Shown here piece after piece: positions 43,101 through 52,247 of a stretch of 64,000 nt of DNA (its first letter is position 1; the number at the start of each line of letters is the position of its first letter). The position numbers and the translations under genes are program-made. The notes beneath the pieces are model-generated. The model made no database searches and was not told the origin of the DNA. It was given only the letters and a program-made list of their open reading frames with translations. The DNA comes from Tubulanus polymorphus (Eukaryota; Nemertea; Palaeonemertea; Tubulaniformes; Tubulanidae). The DNA is taken from assembly GCF_964204645.1 (NCBI RefSeq), contig NC_134031.1, positions 4,509,001 to 4,573,000 of the forward strand, given 5' to 3'.

Positions 43101-44713
43101 TGCTCTGTATATGCCTTTAATTGTCCCGAACTCAGAAATAAAAATAATTCATTAATTGTTGTAGCACGAGTTGAATACTAGTCTGACCGAATTGGAGAAA
43201 TCACGGTGCGACGCGATCGACGAATTGAGCGAATTACAGGATCAAAAACAACAGCTACAACGCCATCTAGAAGGACTCAAAGAAAACCTAGCTACCGTAA
43301 GAAAACCTAGCTACCGTACTTAACTGTTCAGTGTAAGAAATTAATTTGAGAATTCTCGTTGATTTTCGTCTTTGTTGCGAACAGGTTCGTGGCCACAGTC
43401 CGGTCGAGGATTACAGCTTCAGTTCGTCGTACGCCGGCGGCGTTGGCAGTAAAGACACCAGTTGGAAGAAAGATTCAATGAAGGACAAGTTTATACAAGA
43501 GCAAGACTACCTCAAAGTATGAATTGAACTATATTGACTATAGATCAAACTCACCTAAGTTTTCATCGGATAAGACATCACGTCACTTGATTCGACTCTT
43601 TTATTGCGTCCCAATTTGTATTTCCAATTCAATTTTCTAAGTGTTACTCATCGTTCGGATATGTAAGCTTAACCCCTTACTAACACAATGCTTGACTGTA
43701 TTAGGTGTACAGCATAAAGAACTCATTTCCTTGACAGACCTGAGATAACCATTTATTAAACACTATACCCGTCTTGTGACGATGATGTACCGGGAATCCC
43801 GCAATAATAACAAAAGAATAATAGGTCCAAAAATGTTTCCTCGAGCTAGTAGTTTATTCAACGCGAGACTTGAGATGACTTGCGTAATTTTTAAATTTGG
43901 TTCGTTTGAAATATATTTATATTTTTTATAGAGTCAACTGCGTCAACAGATGTCGCGCCACGCCGAGGCACTAATGAACGAGAGACAGCGTTCAGACGGA
44001 ACTTTACAGAATCTTAAGCGTCGTTTGAACAATCTGCAAGATGTAAGTTATACGATGCCCCGCACACCGCATAGCAGCTGGTCTATTCGATATAATCGGC
44101 TAAATTCGATCTTTTCTTTAGGTGTTGTCAAATAGTGACTTGACGAGGGCGCGTTCGCTACAAGCCAGATCGCCACTTACAGAAATCAACGATGATCCGC
44201 TCGCTCTGCAGGTTGGTCGAGTAGTCGTAGATTCAAAATCCTGTTGAGTTATCCGTAATTCTTTTGGACCCAGTTCCAGAGTGTTGTGAGTCAAGAGTTG
44301 ATTCTGAGTTGAAATTAGTTCATTTTCGATGAGTTTATTCGAGAGTCAAATCTTATCTCGGAACTGTGGAACTGGTCCCTTGGTCTTTTATTTTTCGATT
44401 GTATTTTACTCAGTAGAAGATTTCTGCCATCTCGGCACAAACTTGGCGATCAAAAGAGAAAGTAGATAACTCTTCTTCTGAGAGTGCAATCGAAAATGAC
44501 CTTTTCTATTTGATTTGAGAGCTGAGCTCTTCTAGTAACGAAGAAAATGAGTTTTAAGATTCAAACTTTTGCTTTCAGGATCTGAACACGTCTCCGCAAG
44601 GATCGCCGGGCAAACAACGATCGTACGCGCAAAGCCGGCAGGAACGAATTCGAAACCGTTCGTGGGACAAAATTCCCGAACGCGGTCCGCAGTCGCCGAC
44701 GTCGAGTTTCTAA
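19192..44713 (+). CDS. CNTRL: centriolin, centriolar/ciliary LRR and coiled-coil protein, 2550 aa
   Basis: Forty-nine coding exons join in frame (7653 nt with stop); coordinates are given in the four segment entries that follow. Architecture: basic S/R/P-rich head (residues 1-86), leucine-rich repeats (about 95-280), coiled coil (283 to about 1235), proline-rich linker (about 1236-1416), then coiled coil to about 2440 and a short polar tail. Recognised by collinear similarity to vertebrate centriolin along its whole length, e.g. VRYINEDMIRRISKEENVA, LVQLRELNISFNNISRIEGI, YELEQELAFYKID, CNVPEHHEL, RRAELREADRLL and the C-terminal SRHAEALMNERQRSDGTL. Human centriolin is 2325 aa. The family acts at the maternal centriole subdistal appendages and midbody, in ciliogenesis and abscission. 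The start ATG follows an acceptor at 19144, so at least one 5' untranslated exon lies upstream. Confidence 0.95.
19531..19816. mobile_element. piggyBac-like MITE, copy 2
   Basis: Reads TTAACCCTTTCAGTGC at the left and GCACTGAAAGGGTTAA at the right: 12-bp inverted termini flanked on both sides by TTAA, the hallmark target site of piggyBac transposons. The interior matches 6413-6702 in inverted orientation. Intron 1 of the CNTRL coding region. Confidence 0.75.
20129..20455 (+). mobile_element. CAGGGTGGCCAC family element, diverged
   Basis: Starts CAGGGTGACCAC and ends GTGGTCACTCTG, a diverged form of the family terminus. The flanks GTTAT and ATTAT are similar, hinting at a short target duplication. 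Confidence 0.5.
21615..21845 (+). mobile_element. CAGGGTGGCCAC family element, type B, 5' end diverged
   Basis: Type-B interior (AAAACTTGG, GAATTTGACAAATTTTGC, AAAATTAATGAATTGTCACA) with an intact 3' terminus AAGTGGCCACCCTG. The 5' terminus is degraded. CNTRL intron. Confidence 0.55.
27835..28103 (+). mobile_element. CAGGGTGGCCAC family element, type B
   Basis: Starts CAGGATGGCTCCTGACCTAG and ends AAGTGGCCACCCTG. The interior has the type-B blocks CCTGGAAAA, AAATTTTACCAAAAACCTGG, GTGTTTCTTTATTTAACAG and AATGAATTGTAACATT. CNTRL intron. Confidence 0.65.
29388..29606 (+). mobile_element. CAGGGTGGCCAC family element, type B
   Basis: Starts CAGGATGGCTCTCACCTGG and ends ATGGCCACCCTG, with the same type-B interior blocks as 27835-28103. 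CNTRL intron. Confidence 0.65.
29817..30005. mobile_element. palindromic MITE
   Basis: The left arm (ATGAGCAAAACCCACAGTTGATGG, then AAAAATCTATTCT) is the near complement of the right arm (AGAATAGATTTTTAAATCATCAACTG, then GGTTTTGCTCAT), about 40 bp per arm. A related copy is at 12013-12171. It begins 24 bp after the CNTRL exon ending at 29793. Confidence 0.65.
30474..30575. repeat. dispersed repeat shared with 16673-16800
   Basis: Contains GACATCCACTCTGGTAGGGG, GTGGCTGATTCTCA and GTGGAGAACACT. It ends about 30 bp before the CNTRL exon starting at 30607. Confidence 0.55.
30863..31099 (+). mobile_element. CAGGGTGGCCAC family element, type A
   Basis: Starts CAGGGTGGCCGCTTACCTGG and ends AGTGGCCGCCCTG. 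The matching substitution in both ends (CCGC and GCGG) keeps the inverted repeat perfect. Type-A interior. CNTRL intron. Confidence 0.7.
32208..32419 (+). mobile_element. CAGGGTGGCCAC family element, type A
   Basis: Starts CAGGGTGGCCACTTAGCTGG and ends AAGTGGCCATCCTG. Type-A interior, including a TTAATTGATTGGAT block. CNTRL intron. Confidence 0.7.
32679..34290 (+). other. CNTRL: CNTRL segment 3: proline-rich linker (coding exons 23-26)
   Basis: Exons 32679-32938, 33031-33172, 33681-33821 and 34196-34290. The reading is rich in P, G, Y and Q (GYSPPQAYPSTPPPVQQ, HQPPPPPPPQPN, SYIHTPGVYTAPP) and ends in CNVPEHHEL, the conserved hinge into the second coiled coil. Vertebrate centriolin has a proline-rich break at the same relative position. 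Confidence 0.9.
33895..34110. mobile_element. hAT-like MITE with CAGGGTTCATA ends
   Basis: About 216 bp bounded by CAGGGTTCATA and TATGAACCCTG, an 11-bp perfect inverted repeat beginning CAGGG. The interior is not coding. CNTRL intron, about 86 bp before the exon at 34196. Confidence 0.6.
35498..35599 (+). mobile_element. CAGGGTGGCCAC family element, internally deleted
   Basis: A compact copy of about 102 bp: CAGGGTAGCCACTGACCTCG to AAGTGGCTGCCCTG. It is flanked on both sides by TCTGA, a possible 5-bp target duplication. CNTRL intron. Confidence 0.65.
37165..37323. repeat. hairpin MITE with AGTGTTTTCAATAAG ends
   Basis: The left end AGTGTTTTCAATAAG, then GCCAGGTCCC, is matched inverted by GGGACCTGGC and CTTATTGAAAACACT at the right. 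Starts 22 bp after the CNTRL exon ending at 37142. Confidence 0.65.
37331..37460. repeat. hairpin MITE, second in tandem
   Basis: The left arm (AGAGAATATCGGAAACCCAC, then AATTTAAACAACT) mirrors the right arm (AGTTGTTTAAATTGATATTG, then GTTTTCTCTT). Lies eight bases after the previous hairpin. Confidence 0.65.
37985..38100 (+). repeat. truncated CAGGGTGGCCAC family type-A fragment
   Basis: Matches the middle of type A (GGGAAATCTATTGAGGTTGTAAGATC, then AAATCAAACAATTTCGATCTATG) but lacks both termini. CNTRL intron. Confidence 0.45.
40172..40437 (+). mobile_element. CAGGGTGGCCAC family element, type A
   Basis: Starts CAGGGTGTCCGCCTACGTGG and ends GTACCGACCCTG. Type-A interior with ATCAAACAGTTTTCATCTATG. 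Ends 23 bp before the CNTRL exon at 40461. Confidence 0.6.
41077..41375 (+). mobile_element. CAGGGTGGCCAC family element, type B
   Basis: Type-B interior (CCTGACCTAGAAAACCTGG, GTGTTTCTTTATCAGTACATG, AATGAATTGTAACATTTC) with a diverged 3' end, AACTGGCCACCCCG. CNTRL intron. Confidence 0.55.
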
Positions 44714-46523
44714 GCGGCGGTAACAGTTCGAATTTTTCGCATCAGTATTCTTGGATACGTATTTCGTATAAATGGATCTTCTCTCACGATTTGAAGAGAA
44801 GAGGTGTTTGTAGTGATTTTAAACAATGAACTCTCAAATGGCAGCTCGGTATACTCTCCTCTCCACGAGACGAACCTCACCGACTTGTGAAAATCATCAG
44901 GCTTCGTTGCGACTGAAGTTTGTTTATCGTATTTTACCGGTACAGAAATCAACTGCCATTGTAAACTTTACTCAGAGACTGTTGCATTTTGAACGTATTG
45001 GTGTCTACTATAATGTACAATTTGAACATAGCTTTGTATCAACTAGCGTGGAGTAATCATCCAGTAGTAATCATGGTATTTCAAGGTATGTTGACCTTAA
45101 ATAGATAAGATTATGTATATATGGGGATGAAATAGACTAGATGTCGCATTCGAGGAACGTGTAGATTCTAGATTAAAAAGCGAAAAAGGACCTAGAATTT
45201 AGAATGATTAGATTTCGTAGGCTGGTTGTTGCTTCTAAATGTTTGATATCAAATGCGCAATTGTAATTTGTCAGTTGACTTATCTAGATTTCACGCTACG
45301 CGAAGCGGATACTTATTAAGGACTCACTTTTTCGTTGAAAGATTGTTAGCACAGTTTGAGCTGCTCAGGCTAGTTATTCGGTAACTGGACTGTCAGTGGT
45401 TAGTTTCTTGGTCAAATACTCATTATTGATTGATTTTAGGTTACTAAACAAATTTAGGACTAACTGGCCCGACTAGACCTTGTTAGGCTAAGAAAAATTG
45501 ATACCTCATGTCTCCTTTCTGCTGAGCTTAAAAGTTGACCAGCCCGGCGGCCTATCTATCCTGTACATCACTTTAAAAAAAAAGGGTGATCAGGCTGACC
45601 ATCACAGGCAGCTATAGAAATGAACTGATTACAAATTTTGTCGCGGTTTATATAAGAGACTTGGCCACTTAGGAGAAAAAAGGTATCATTTTTGTTTAGC
45701 CTTAATGAAAGTTAAGGGGTCATTCATTTATTACGTACGCATTAGGGGAGGGGGAGGGGGTCAGTGCAATTGCGTACTGTAATGCTTAATGTATATGAAA
45801 AAATGGCCGATTTTGCGTACAGAGGGGGAGGGGGGGTTGAAAATTTCAAATTTTATGCGTATGTAATAAATGAATGATCCCCAACTATTGGATTATAATT
45901 CTATATACATCCTATTTCGTTCTCACATGCGTCGACCATTGTGAAATCCGTCCTAGTGAGATAACCTACCTACTGGCTGGACCAGCGACACGCAGCTTCC
46001 CAGGTAGGAAAATGTTGACATTATTATGTGTGTGTGATCTGTTTTGTAGATATAAATGTTTTATTTGTAATAGAAAACGAACGGTGGCTGGACCATTGTA
46101 TTTATCTTATGTAATAGTTCGGTACGATATTTTTAGGTTTATCATGTTTGTAATTAGTCAGTGTATGGTTTTGCGTGGTCGAATCCTGTATAGAAAATAA
46201 TGTGCATTCAAAATGCATAACGTGCTCGTTGCCAAAAAATAATGTTCTACTGATCGTGATTGAACCACATTTAATTTCACTGAATTGTGAAAATAATTGT
46301 AATGTAATGAATTTGAATGAACCAAAAAAACGCTATTTTATTCAATAAACATTTTCAAAAAATTCATGAATTTCAATGAGTCATCTCTTTACTCATTTTG
46401 GGACAATTCCGTACGTTTGTACCAGCCCTTAGGTGGGTACCGGTAATCTAGGATATCATTTAGCCAATCTTAGGAGGATACCGGTCTCTACAGCTAGTGG
46501 AGCTCACATTTTGAGACCCCCGA
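44714..46523. other. CNTRL 3' region and convergent intergenic space
   Basis: No further coding exon. An AATAAA at 46344-46349 (plus strand) could end a long CNTRL transcript; the AATAAA near 45866 lies inside a repeat. A GTTGACC/GCCCGGCGGCC-type repeat at about 45515-45600 is also found near 25135-25200, 48060-48130 and 50285-50365. Confidence 0.4.
45716..45882. mobile_element. MITE with GGGGTCATTCATTTATTACG ends, copy 1
   Basis: A 167-bp element whose ends GGGGTCATTCATTTATTACG and TAATAAATGAATGATCCCC are inverted repeats, with G-rich runs and TACGCA/TGCGTA words inside. A copy in inverted orientation is at 50128-50288. Confidence 0.7.
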
Positions 46524-48558
46524 TTAAGAGAAATCGTTGGTGTTGTAGAAGTTTGCGGAATTACTCAGAAGACGTCTTCGTTTTTGTCCCCCTCTCGTCC
46601 CGATTGCCGGATTACGCTGGTTGTTCGTCTTTTCAGCTTCCAGTTGTTGAATTTTCTCCTGTAATTCCGAAATCGTTGCCTTCGCTTTATTCAACTCTAT
46701 TTCGTAGCCGTTTTTAGTGTGTTGCAGTTTCTGATAGAGAAAATGGAAAACGATATCTTCATATACGATACATCATTTACATTTTTCCATGCGATTATAC
46801 AAAATTCCCTGAGTGGATCAGAGACATTTCTAGATTTAAAATGTTACAATTCATTCTTTTCACTGAATCATGTACTGATAAAGAAACGTAGTCAATAACC
46901 TTATCTGAATTCCCTGGGTTTCCAATTTTTTGGTCAAATTTGTCAAATTCCCCGATTTTTATTTAGATTTATCTGATTCCCCGAGTTTTTCCAGGTCAGT
47001 GGCCACCCTGTCGGATGAGGAAACGGGCTGTAATCTTTAGGGCCTGTGTCAAAGCAGTATCTTACCTTCCTGAATATATCTTGAGCGGCTGTGTTTGGCA
47101 TCGGTTGTTGAGCTTTGTTAACCTGTTTCTGAACTTGGTGCAATTTGGTGTCAAACTACGATGAAACAAAATAAAAGTCAATCACTGGAGCTTCAAATCT
47201 TCACTAGATTTTATCTTGCCCCCACATCAATTCATATTACATCCAGACGTAATCTTGCAATCTCGTTGTCTTTTTCCTTCAACTTGCTTTCATATTCTTC
47301 AAAACACGCGTCATTCTTCGCTTCTTTCTCCGATGCCAAGGCTTCATATCTGGTCTTTTCGGTTAGGGCTGGAACAGTAATGATTTACAATTAACGGCAC
47401 TACTGATCGTATGTTACATCGATATTTATTTGATAGAAAAGATAGAAATCTGAATCTAAATCGTTTAAACTTACCTCGCTGTTCGCAATTCTCACTGAAT
47501 TTTCTCATTTCTTCCTCGTGCGTGGCGATAAGGGCCTTCATATCGTCTTTGAATTTCTCAATTTCGATTTTGTGTAGCTGCGCATTTAGAAAAGAAATAA
47601 ATCAGTCAGTTTCCATCTAGAAAAAAAAACCATCGCTGCGTTCAGATACGGTAGGCTACATGTTTTTTACCGAATCCTTTTCTATAAGATCCAGTGACAT
47701 GTTCTCGATGTTTTCCTTCAATTTGCGATTATCGTCTGTCAAAAGAATAAATAAACAGCTGTAAACGAAATGATTCGAAACAGGACTCGCAATGTAAGTT
47801 ATACTCAAATGAAATCATACCTTCATAATCACATCTTTTCGCCACTATTTCCCGAAATTGGTCCACTTGTTTTTGGAATTGCACAATGTCTAAGTGGACA
47901 TGAAAATTAAAGAAAATATCTGAGATTTGTTTGCAAGTTACGGAAAAGTTCCCAATTTTGAGAATGAACTCATCTAAATTGTAAAACATCATTCGGGCAT
48001 TGATCTATACTAATCCAGTGGAGTTAGAAGAGCAAGACTAGAAGAATGATACGATGTTTCTCATTCTGCTGAGAAAAGTTGACCCGGCCGGTCGCCTTTT
48101 TAACGTAGCCTGCCGTCGGGCCTACCGTGCATTACATTTTAAAATTCACAATCAAGGAACCAAACAGTCCCGGCAGTTCTTATAGTTCTTAAATGATTAC
48201 AAATTTTGCAGGTTACACAAAGCCCCCCCGGCGGCCGAGGAGAAACAAGTTACCAAGCCTATGGTACCAGTACCTTCTTTTAATTGGTCACGATGTTGTT
48301 GGAGGTTTTCTTTTTCCGATTCAAGTTCCGAAATTCTTTGGCTCAATAAAGTTCTCTCGTCTATCAATTGTAAAACCATCTATAAAGAACACGACGACAG
48401 AATTTAATGTTCGAGGACCACGTTGAGTAATTGCCAAATATTTTTTTCATTAAGTTAATTCTTAATTCCAATACCTCTTGCCATTCTGAAAACTGAGTCA
48501 CTGTGATTTCCAGATTATTGAATCGCCTTTCTTTTGGCGTCGTTGTCGTCGAATCCAT
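46524..48558 (-). CDS. small coiled-coil protein, CCDC152-like, 283 aa
   Basis: Eight exons join in frame: 48558-48475, 48379-48274, 47889-47821, 47735-47671, 47577-47475, 47368-47241, 47155-47066 and 46730-46524 (852 nt with stop). The product is almost wholly charged coiled coil (LLSQRISELESEKENLQQH, QFQKQVDQFREIVAKRC, DDMKALIATHEEEMRKF), with a proline-containing break (QQPMPNTAAQDIFRKKLQH) and a basic end including KRRRL. The overall length, the AAQDIFRKKLQH-like block and the KRRR tail recall vertebrate CCDC152, but I assign this from memory of the family without an alignment; another small coiled-coil protein is possible. Function is unknown; coiled-coil proteins of this size are often ciliary or centrosomal. 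The gene converges with CNTRL and diverges from the F-box gene. The donor of exon 47241 was chosen as GAT|GTAATA because it keeps frame. Confidence 0.8.
46803..47010 (-). mobile_element. CAGGGTGGCCAC family element, type B, inverted
   Basis: On the minus strand it starts CAGGGTGGCCACTGACCTGG at 47010 and carries the type-B interior (GTTTCTTTATCAGTACATGA, AATGAATTGTAACATT). Lies in the last intron of the CCDC152-like gene. The only copy here clearly in this orientation. Confidence 0.65.
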
Positions 48559-49408
48559 TCTGTTTTTCTGAGAAAAAGAGCCGGTTTATTTTACTCAATG
48601 AAAATGCATCTTCATGATCTAATAACACATTACGCGGTAAGCAGGAAATATATTTAACTGTATTTTCTGCTACCTTTTACAACCGATTTGGTTATGTCAT
48701 AAGCGTGAAAAATGTATCATGATAGATAAAATCAACATCGGCAAGACCCGCCTTTTAGATCACGCGGGCCGCAAGAATCCCGTAGGCGATCGTACGGTGC
48801 TGCCACCAAGCGTGCAAGTTTATAACCACGTGTTACCGGGATTCGAACCTAGTCTAATGACACCAATAGAAAACAAGCTGTTGGCGGGTTTCATGATATG
48901 TTACATTACGTAGTGATTACCTAATAAATGAATTCTTTTTACCTACCACTTATAAAGACAATGCAGTTTTGTCCTGAGAGTGAACTATTGTCGCAAGTAA
49001 CTTGGAGCGTCTGCAGGCGCTTTAGTTGTAATGACGATAGTGGCCACCAGGTGCCAGGATCAACCCGGAAGAAGGATAAGGTTGATAAATAATGGGGAAA
49101 ACCAGGAAATATTCTCTCTATTTCCGGCATTTAAATCATCGATTGTAAAATGAATTGTCTAAAAAAAACATTTTCCACCTGGACCACTAAGAAACGGAGC
49201 AACAGCAACAGGTCTGGATAATAATACGCCGATTGACAACCCTTTGTTAACAGCCTACGCCTGTCCTTAGTTAGTTCACCCGGTGGTACTTGCAGATTCA
49301 CGAGTCTCCACCTCCTCGCTCACCTGCTTTCGAAATTGGCCACGATTATTCGACGTCAAACACGAAATATCTCGCTTTCAATTCCCTTATCTTTTCAGCA
49401 AAGAGGAA
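48559..49408. promoter_or_regulatory. divergent intergenic interval between CCDC152-like and F-box genes
   Basis: About 850 bp separate the two start codons, so the promoters of both genes must lie here or be shared. At 48839-48849 the minus strand reads GGTTCGAATCC, a perfect tRNA B-box, without a matching A-box or cloverleaf; this may be a tRNA-derived SINE fragment. An acceptor at 49397 (TCTTTTCAG), 11 bp before the F-box ATG, suggests a 5' untranslated intron. Confidence 0.4.
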
Positions 49409-50838
49409 ATGGAACCAAAACTGGTAAGAGAGCTCGATAAAATATCTGAGCATTTTCTGATGCAAGGAACATTCGAAATTGCTCGCTTACCCGATGAACT
49501 TTTGGAACAAGTATTCTCGAAATTGTCGGAGATTGATCTGTTGATGAGGGTGAGTCGCGTGTGTAAATACTGGAAAAGCATCGTCGACCGACAATCGGTT
49601 TGGAGATTGAAATGTAACTATGAAAATCTACACGTAGACTCGGGGAACAGCTATCGCGACGCATACTTCTCGGAAAGTATTTTCAGGCGAAATCTTATCA
49701 AAAACCCGTACGCTATTGAAGACTTCGACCATTGGGAAATTATGGATGGAAGCCATGGCTTCAAAACTGAAAATGCATTTTATGGCAAGGGTGTTGGTGT
49801 CAAACAACCAAATTCATTGAAATTACCTGGTCAGTTAATGACGTTTTTTGATGAAATTATTCTATTCGTTGGGGATGTTTTTTTTAATGTTTTAGCAATA
49901 TTTCAGAAAAAATTCTCCCTGTCGTGTGTAACTGGGTGACTACGTATTACAACTGCTCAAAATATCAGCTGATAGATCTATTGGCTGTCGGCTTCTCTGA
50001 GAAATGGCTTGATGAAATGGAAGCAGCAATTCACATATCTGAGTGGTAAGGAGAATGATGACTGTTTAAGCCCTGGGCGGATTTTCATAGATTGTGGGGT
50101 CAAAATGATTCCTGGGCCCATTCTGAAATTGGTTCATTCATTTATCACGTACGCATTAAATTTGAATTTTTCAACCCCCCTCGCCCTCTGTACACAAAAT
50201 CGGCCACTTTTTCATATACATTAAGCATTACAGTACGCAATTGCACTCCACCCTCCCCTGATGCGTACATAATAAATGAATGAGCCCTGTACAGGTTAGA
50301 TAGGCGGCCGGGTCAACTTTTAACCTCAGCAGAAATGAGAAACTAAGGTATCAATTATTTTTAGCCTTACATATTGGCCTATCAAATTTCAAAATAGTGT
50401 GGTCCCAGGTATTATTTTGCCCCCACATCTATGTCCTGGATCCTATTACATCATCTCTGTGGTTTTCATTTCAGGTACGCAGCTAGATTCGACTGTGGAT
50501 GCGTATATCATTTAGAAGTCCATTTACTCGATGGAAACGAGAAATCGCTAGATCATTTTGAACAGGTGAAGCAGGAGCAGCAGTGGTCGACAGCTGAATG
50601 GAAAAAGGTACAAAGTTGTTTCGCAAAATTTAAGGCAATCGCTCGTCAATAAAACATTCATTTTTTCCGATCAATTATTTTTCAGGTCAGTTATGTGTTT
50701 CCGTGTAAAGTCAGAGAAGGCCTGCGTTATATCAAATTCATCCACTCAGGAAAGGATACGCAGTTCTGGGCTGGACATTACGGCTCCAAATTTACGGGAG
50801 CTTCTGTGAAATTTGATTTCAAGGCATTACACGTATGA
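49409..50838 (+). CDS. F-box/FBA-domain protein of the FBXO2/6/44 group, 281 aa
   Basis: Exons 49409-49829, 49907-50045, 50475-50607 and 50686-50838 join in frame (846 nt with stop). The F-box is at residues about 24-70 (IARLPDELLEQVFSKLSEID, VSRVCKYWKSIVD, VWRLKC). The FBA domain follows (NLIKNPYAIEDFDHWEIMDG, VCNWVTTYYNCSKYQLIDLL, FDCGCVYHLEVHLLD, GLRYIKFIHSGKDTQFWAGH). In vertebrates these proteins are substrate receptors of SCF ubiquitin ligases; several bind N-linked high-mannose glycans of misfolded glycoproteins through the FBA domain, and the C-terminal W-A-G-H/W-Y-G region is part of that sandwich. Glycan binding here is inferred from family. An upstream GTG-initiated extension to 49283 was rejected because an acceptor sits between it and the ATG. 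Confidence 0.92.
50128..50288. mobile_element. MITE with GGGGTCATTCATTTATTACG ends, copy 2
   Basis: GGTTCATTCATTTATCACG to ATAATAAATGAATGAGCCC, with interior matching 45716-45882 in inverted orientation (ATACATTAAGCATTACAGTA). Lies in intron 2 of the F-box gene. Confidence 0.7.
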
Positions 50839-51730
50839 AATCCGTGGATATTTCATAATCATCGAAGATGTGATATAAAAAGATCTACTTTAACTGTTTT
50901 TCTAGTATTATCGTATGCACATGACAATTGCAATACATTGCTTCAAATGATGACATTATATACAGCTGCTCTCAGACCAAAATAGATAACTGTATTTAAT
51001 TCGTTTAAGAGTCCATGATTTAGTTTAATGTCATAAACGAACTGAATACTGTAGACCACCATCATTCTCTTGATGTAACAATTTGAATAATTATGTACTT
51101 ACGTGTAATGTCAGTTATAAGGGGAAACTATTTTCAGGTCCCCATAAATTTCATTGTTAGTAGTTTCTACTGCATAGCATAAGCATTAAACTCATCTGAT
51201 TGCGCATTTATTGATTTAGAAATCTTTTGAAACATAAAACTTTTTGGAAACTCGAAGTAATACAACTAACCTTAATCACTTGGGCATAAATCCCATTTTA
51301 CTGACTCCCTAGTGAATTCGAAGGATGTTTGCTGGGTAACTACAATGAGGTCTTTCAGTCTCAGTGTGAACTATTTTATGTAAAAGTAGATGATTTAAGA
51401 AATTACATTAGGAGGAGATTATATTTATTGTATTCCTGATTTATGCCTTAAATAGATGATAATCAATCATGAAGGTAGTTTATTTTTCCTGATCTCGTTT
51501 GTGTATTATGCGTTTGCAGCCATGCTTGCCTTGCAAGTATCTTTATCAAAATGTATGTAGATGTAATTAAATTAGCTGGTGTATCATTTACCTGGCCCAA
51601 TATGATACGTCAGGGGGACCACTGACCTGGAAAACTCAGGGAATTTGACAAATTTGGCAAAAACCTGGAAAACTTGAGAACCTTAGAAATTTGGGTAAAG
51701 TATTGACCAAGTGTTTCTTTATCAATGGGA
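50839..51730. other. 3' flank of the F-box gene; partial repeat
   Basis: No further exon. A truncated type-B element of the CAGGGTGGCCAC family lies at 51610-51724 (CAGGGGGACCACTGACCTGG, then GTGTTTCTTTATCAATGGGA), without its 3' half. Confidence 0.45.
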
Positions 51731-51886
51731 TTAGGTGCTGCGGGAGAAGTCACGAGCGCAATCTCCGTTTGATATTCGATACATACACCCAATGAAGAAA
51801 CCTGTTATTGGGATCTTCAGCAATCCCTTGCCACCTGCTTTTCCTGCTACTTTGCCTTTGGATTTTACAGCTACTTTGAAAATATC
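51731..51886 (-). CDS. unrecognised coding-like open frame, K/G-rich with hydrophobic segment
   Basis: Fifty-one codons plus stop read KVAVKSKGKVAGKAGGKG, followed by a hydrophobic stretch (LLKIPITGFFIGCMYRI) and SNGDCARDF. The same frame upstream of one TAA (51887-51889) continues with a charged LHDKLREEQKARLE-type reading, while another frame there starts at an acceptor-like TCGCAG (about 51975). The composition looks like real protein sequence, not random AT-rich DNA. No family is assigned. Probably a terminal exon of an unmodelled minus-strand gene or a pseudogene remnant. Confidence 0.35.
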   Translation of the reverse strand, partial: DIFKVAVKSKGKVAGKAGGKGLLKIPITGFFIGCMYRISNGDCARDFSRST

Positions 51887-52043
51887 TTAAAATATTGTTC
51901 CATATCCTTCGTTTTCCAGCCTGGCTTTCTGCTCTTCTCGTAATTTGTCATGTAGGTATCATTATAGGCTCCTTCGCACTGCGATGATAATTATATGATA
52001 TGATATGATCGTGCTCTTAACCATCGAGAATGGAACCTAAAAT

Positions 52044-52202
52044 CTATCCTATCGAAAATCCTAATCCTGTATCATCGATTCTTATGGGCCTCGTATAGCT
52101 CAGGTCAGGATCTGGATACGCGTGAATTAGATTTACAGCGTGTGTATTGTCACCGATTTGGAAATGCGGGTCAGCGCTAGTCTTTATGATGTTTGATGCA
52201 AT
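52044..52202 (-). pseudogene. tandemly duplicated domain relic, copy A
   Basis: A 52-codon stop-to-stop frame begins IASNIIKTSADPHF and contains NLIHAYPDPDLS and PIRIDDTGLGFSI. It aligns with copy B (52248-52439), sharing I-A, HAYP, IRIDD and GFSI in the same frame, although the copies differ by several in-frame codons. No clear donor follows GFSI, so I cannot build a gene. Confidence 0.35.
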
Positions 52203-52247
52203 TTAGTTTCCCGGGTAAGTAAATCATCCTCAGTTGCATTCCGCTCA

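Larger units (their letters stand above)
34375..44713 (+). other. CNTRL: CNTRL segment 4: second coiled coil and tail (coding exons 27-49)
   Basis: Exons 34375-34506, 34981-35144, 35229-35439, 35654-35743, 36936-37142, 37902-37966, 38132-38258, 38529-38693, 38778-39053, 39373-39590, 39686-39843, 40461-40723, 41576-41629, 41769-41870, 41963-42032, 42285-42385, 42488-42712, 42802-42882, 43165-43296, 43385-43516, 43932-44042, 44122-44211 and 44579-44713. Exon 35654-35743 (30 codons, D/T-rich, DAKDDIDKDIS) is not coiled coil and has no clear vertebrate counterpart. The last exon is S/R/Q-rich and ends PQSPTSSF. The donor of 43165-43296 is tandemly duplicated. Confidence 0.9.

Noticed and set aside
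46803-47010. Possible protein fragment in the CCDC152-like gene's last intron
   Set aside because: The sequence is a type-B copy of the CAGGGTGGCCAC repeat family.
49283-49408. N-terminal extension of the F-box protein
   Set aside because: It begins at a GTG, not an ATG, and a good acceptor (TCTTTTCAG) lies just before the ATG at 49409.
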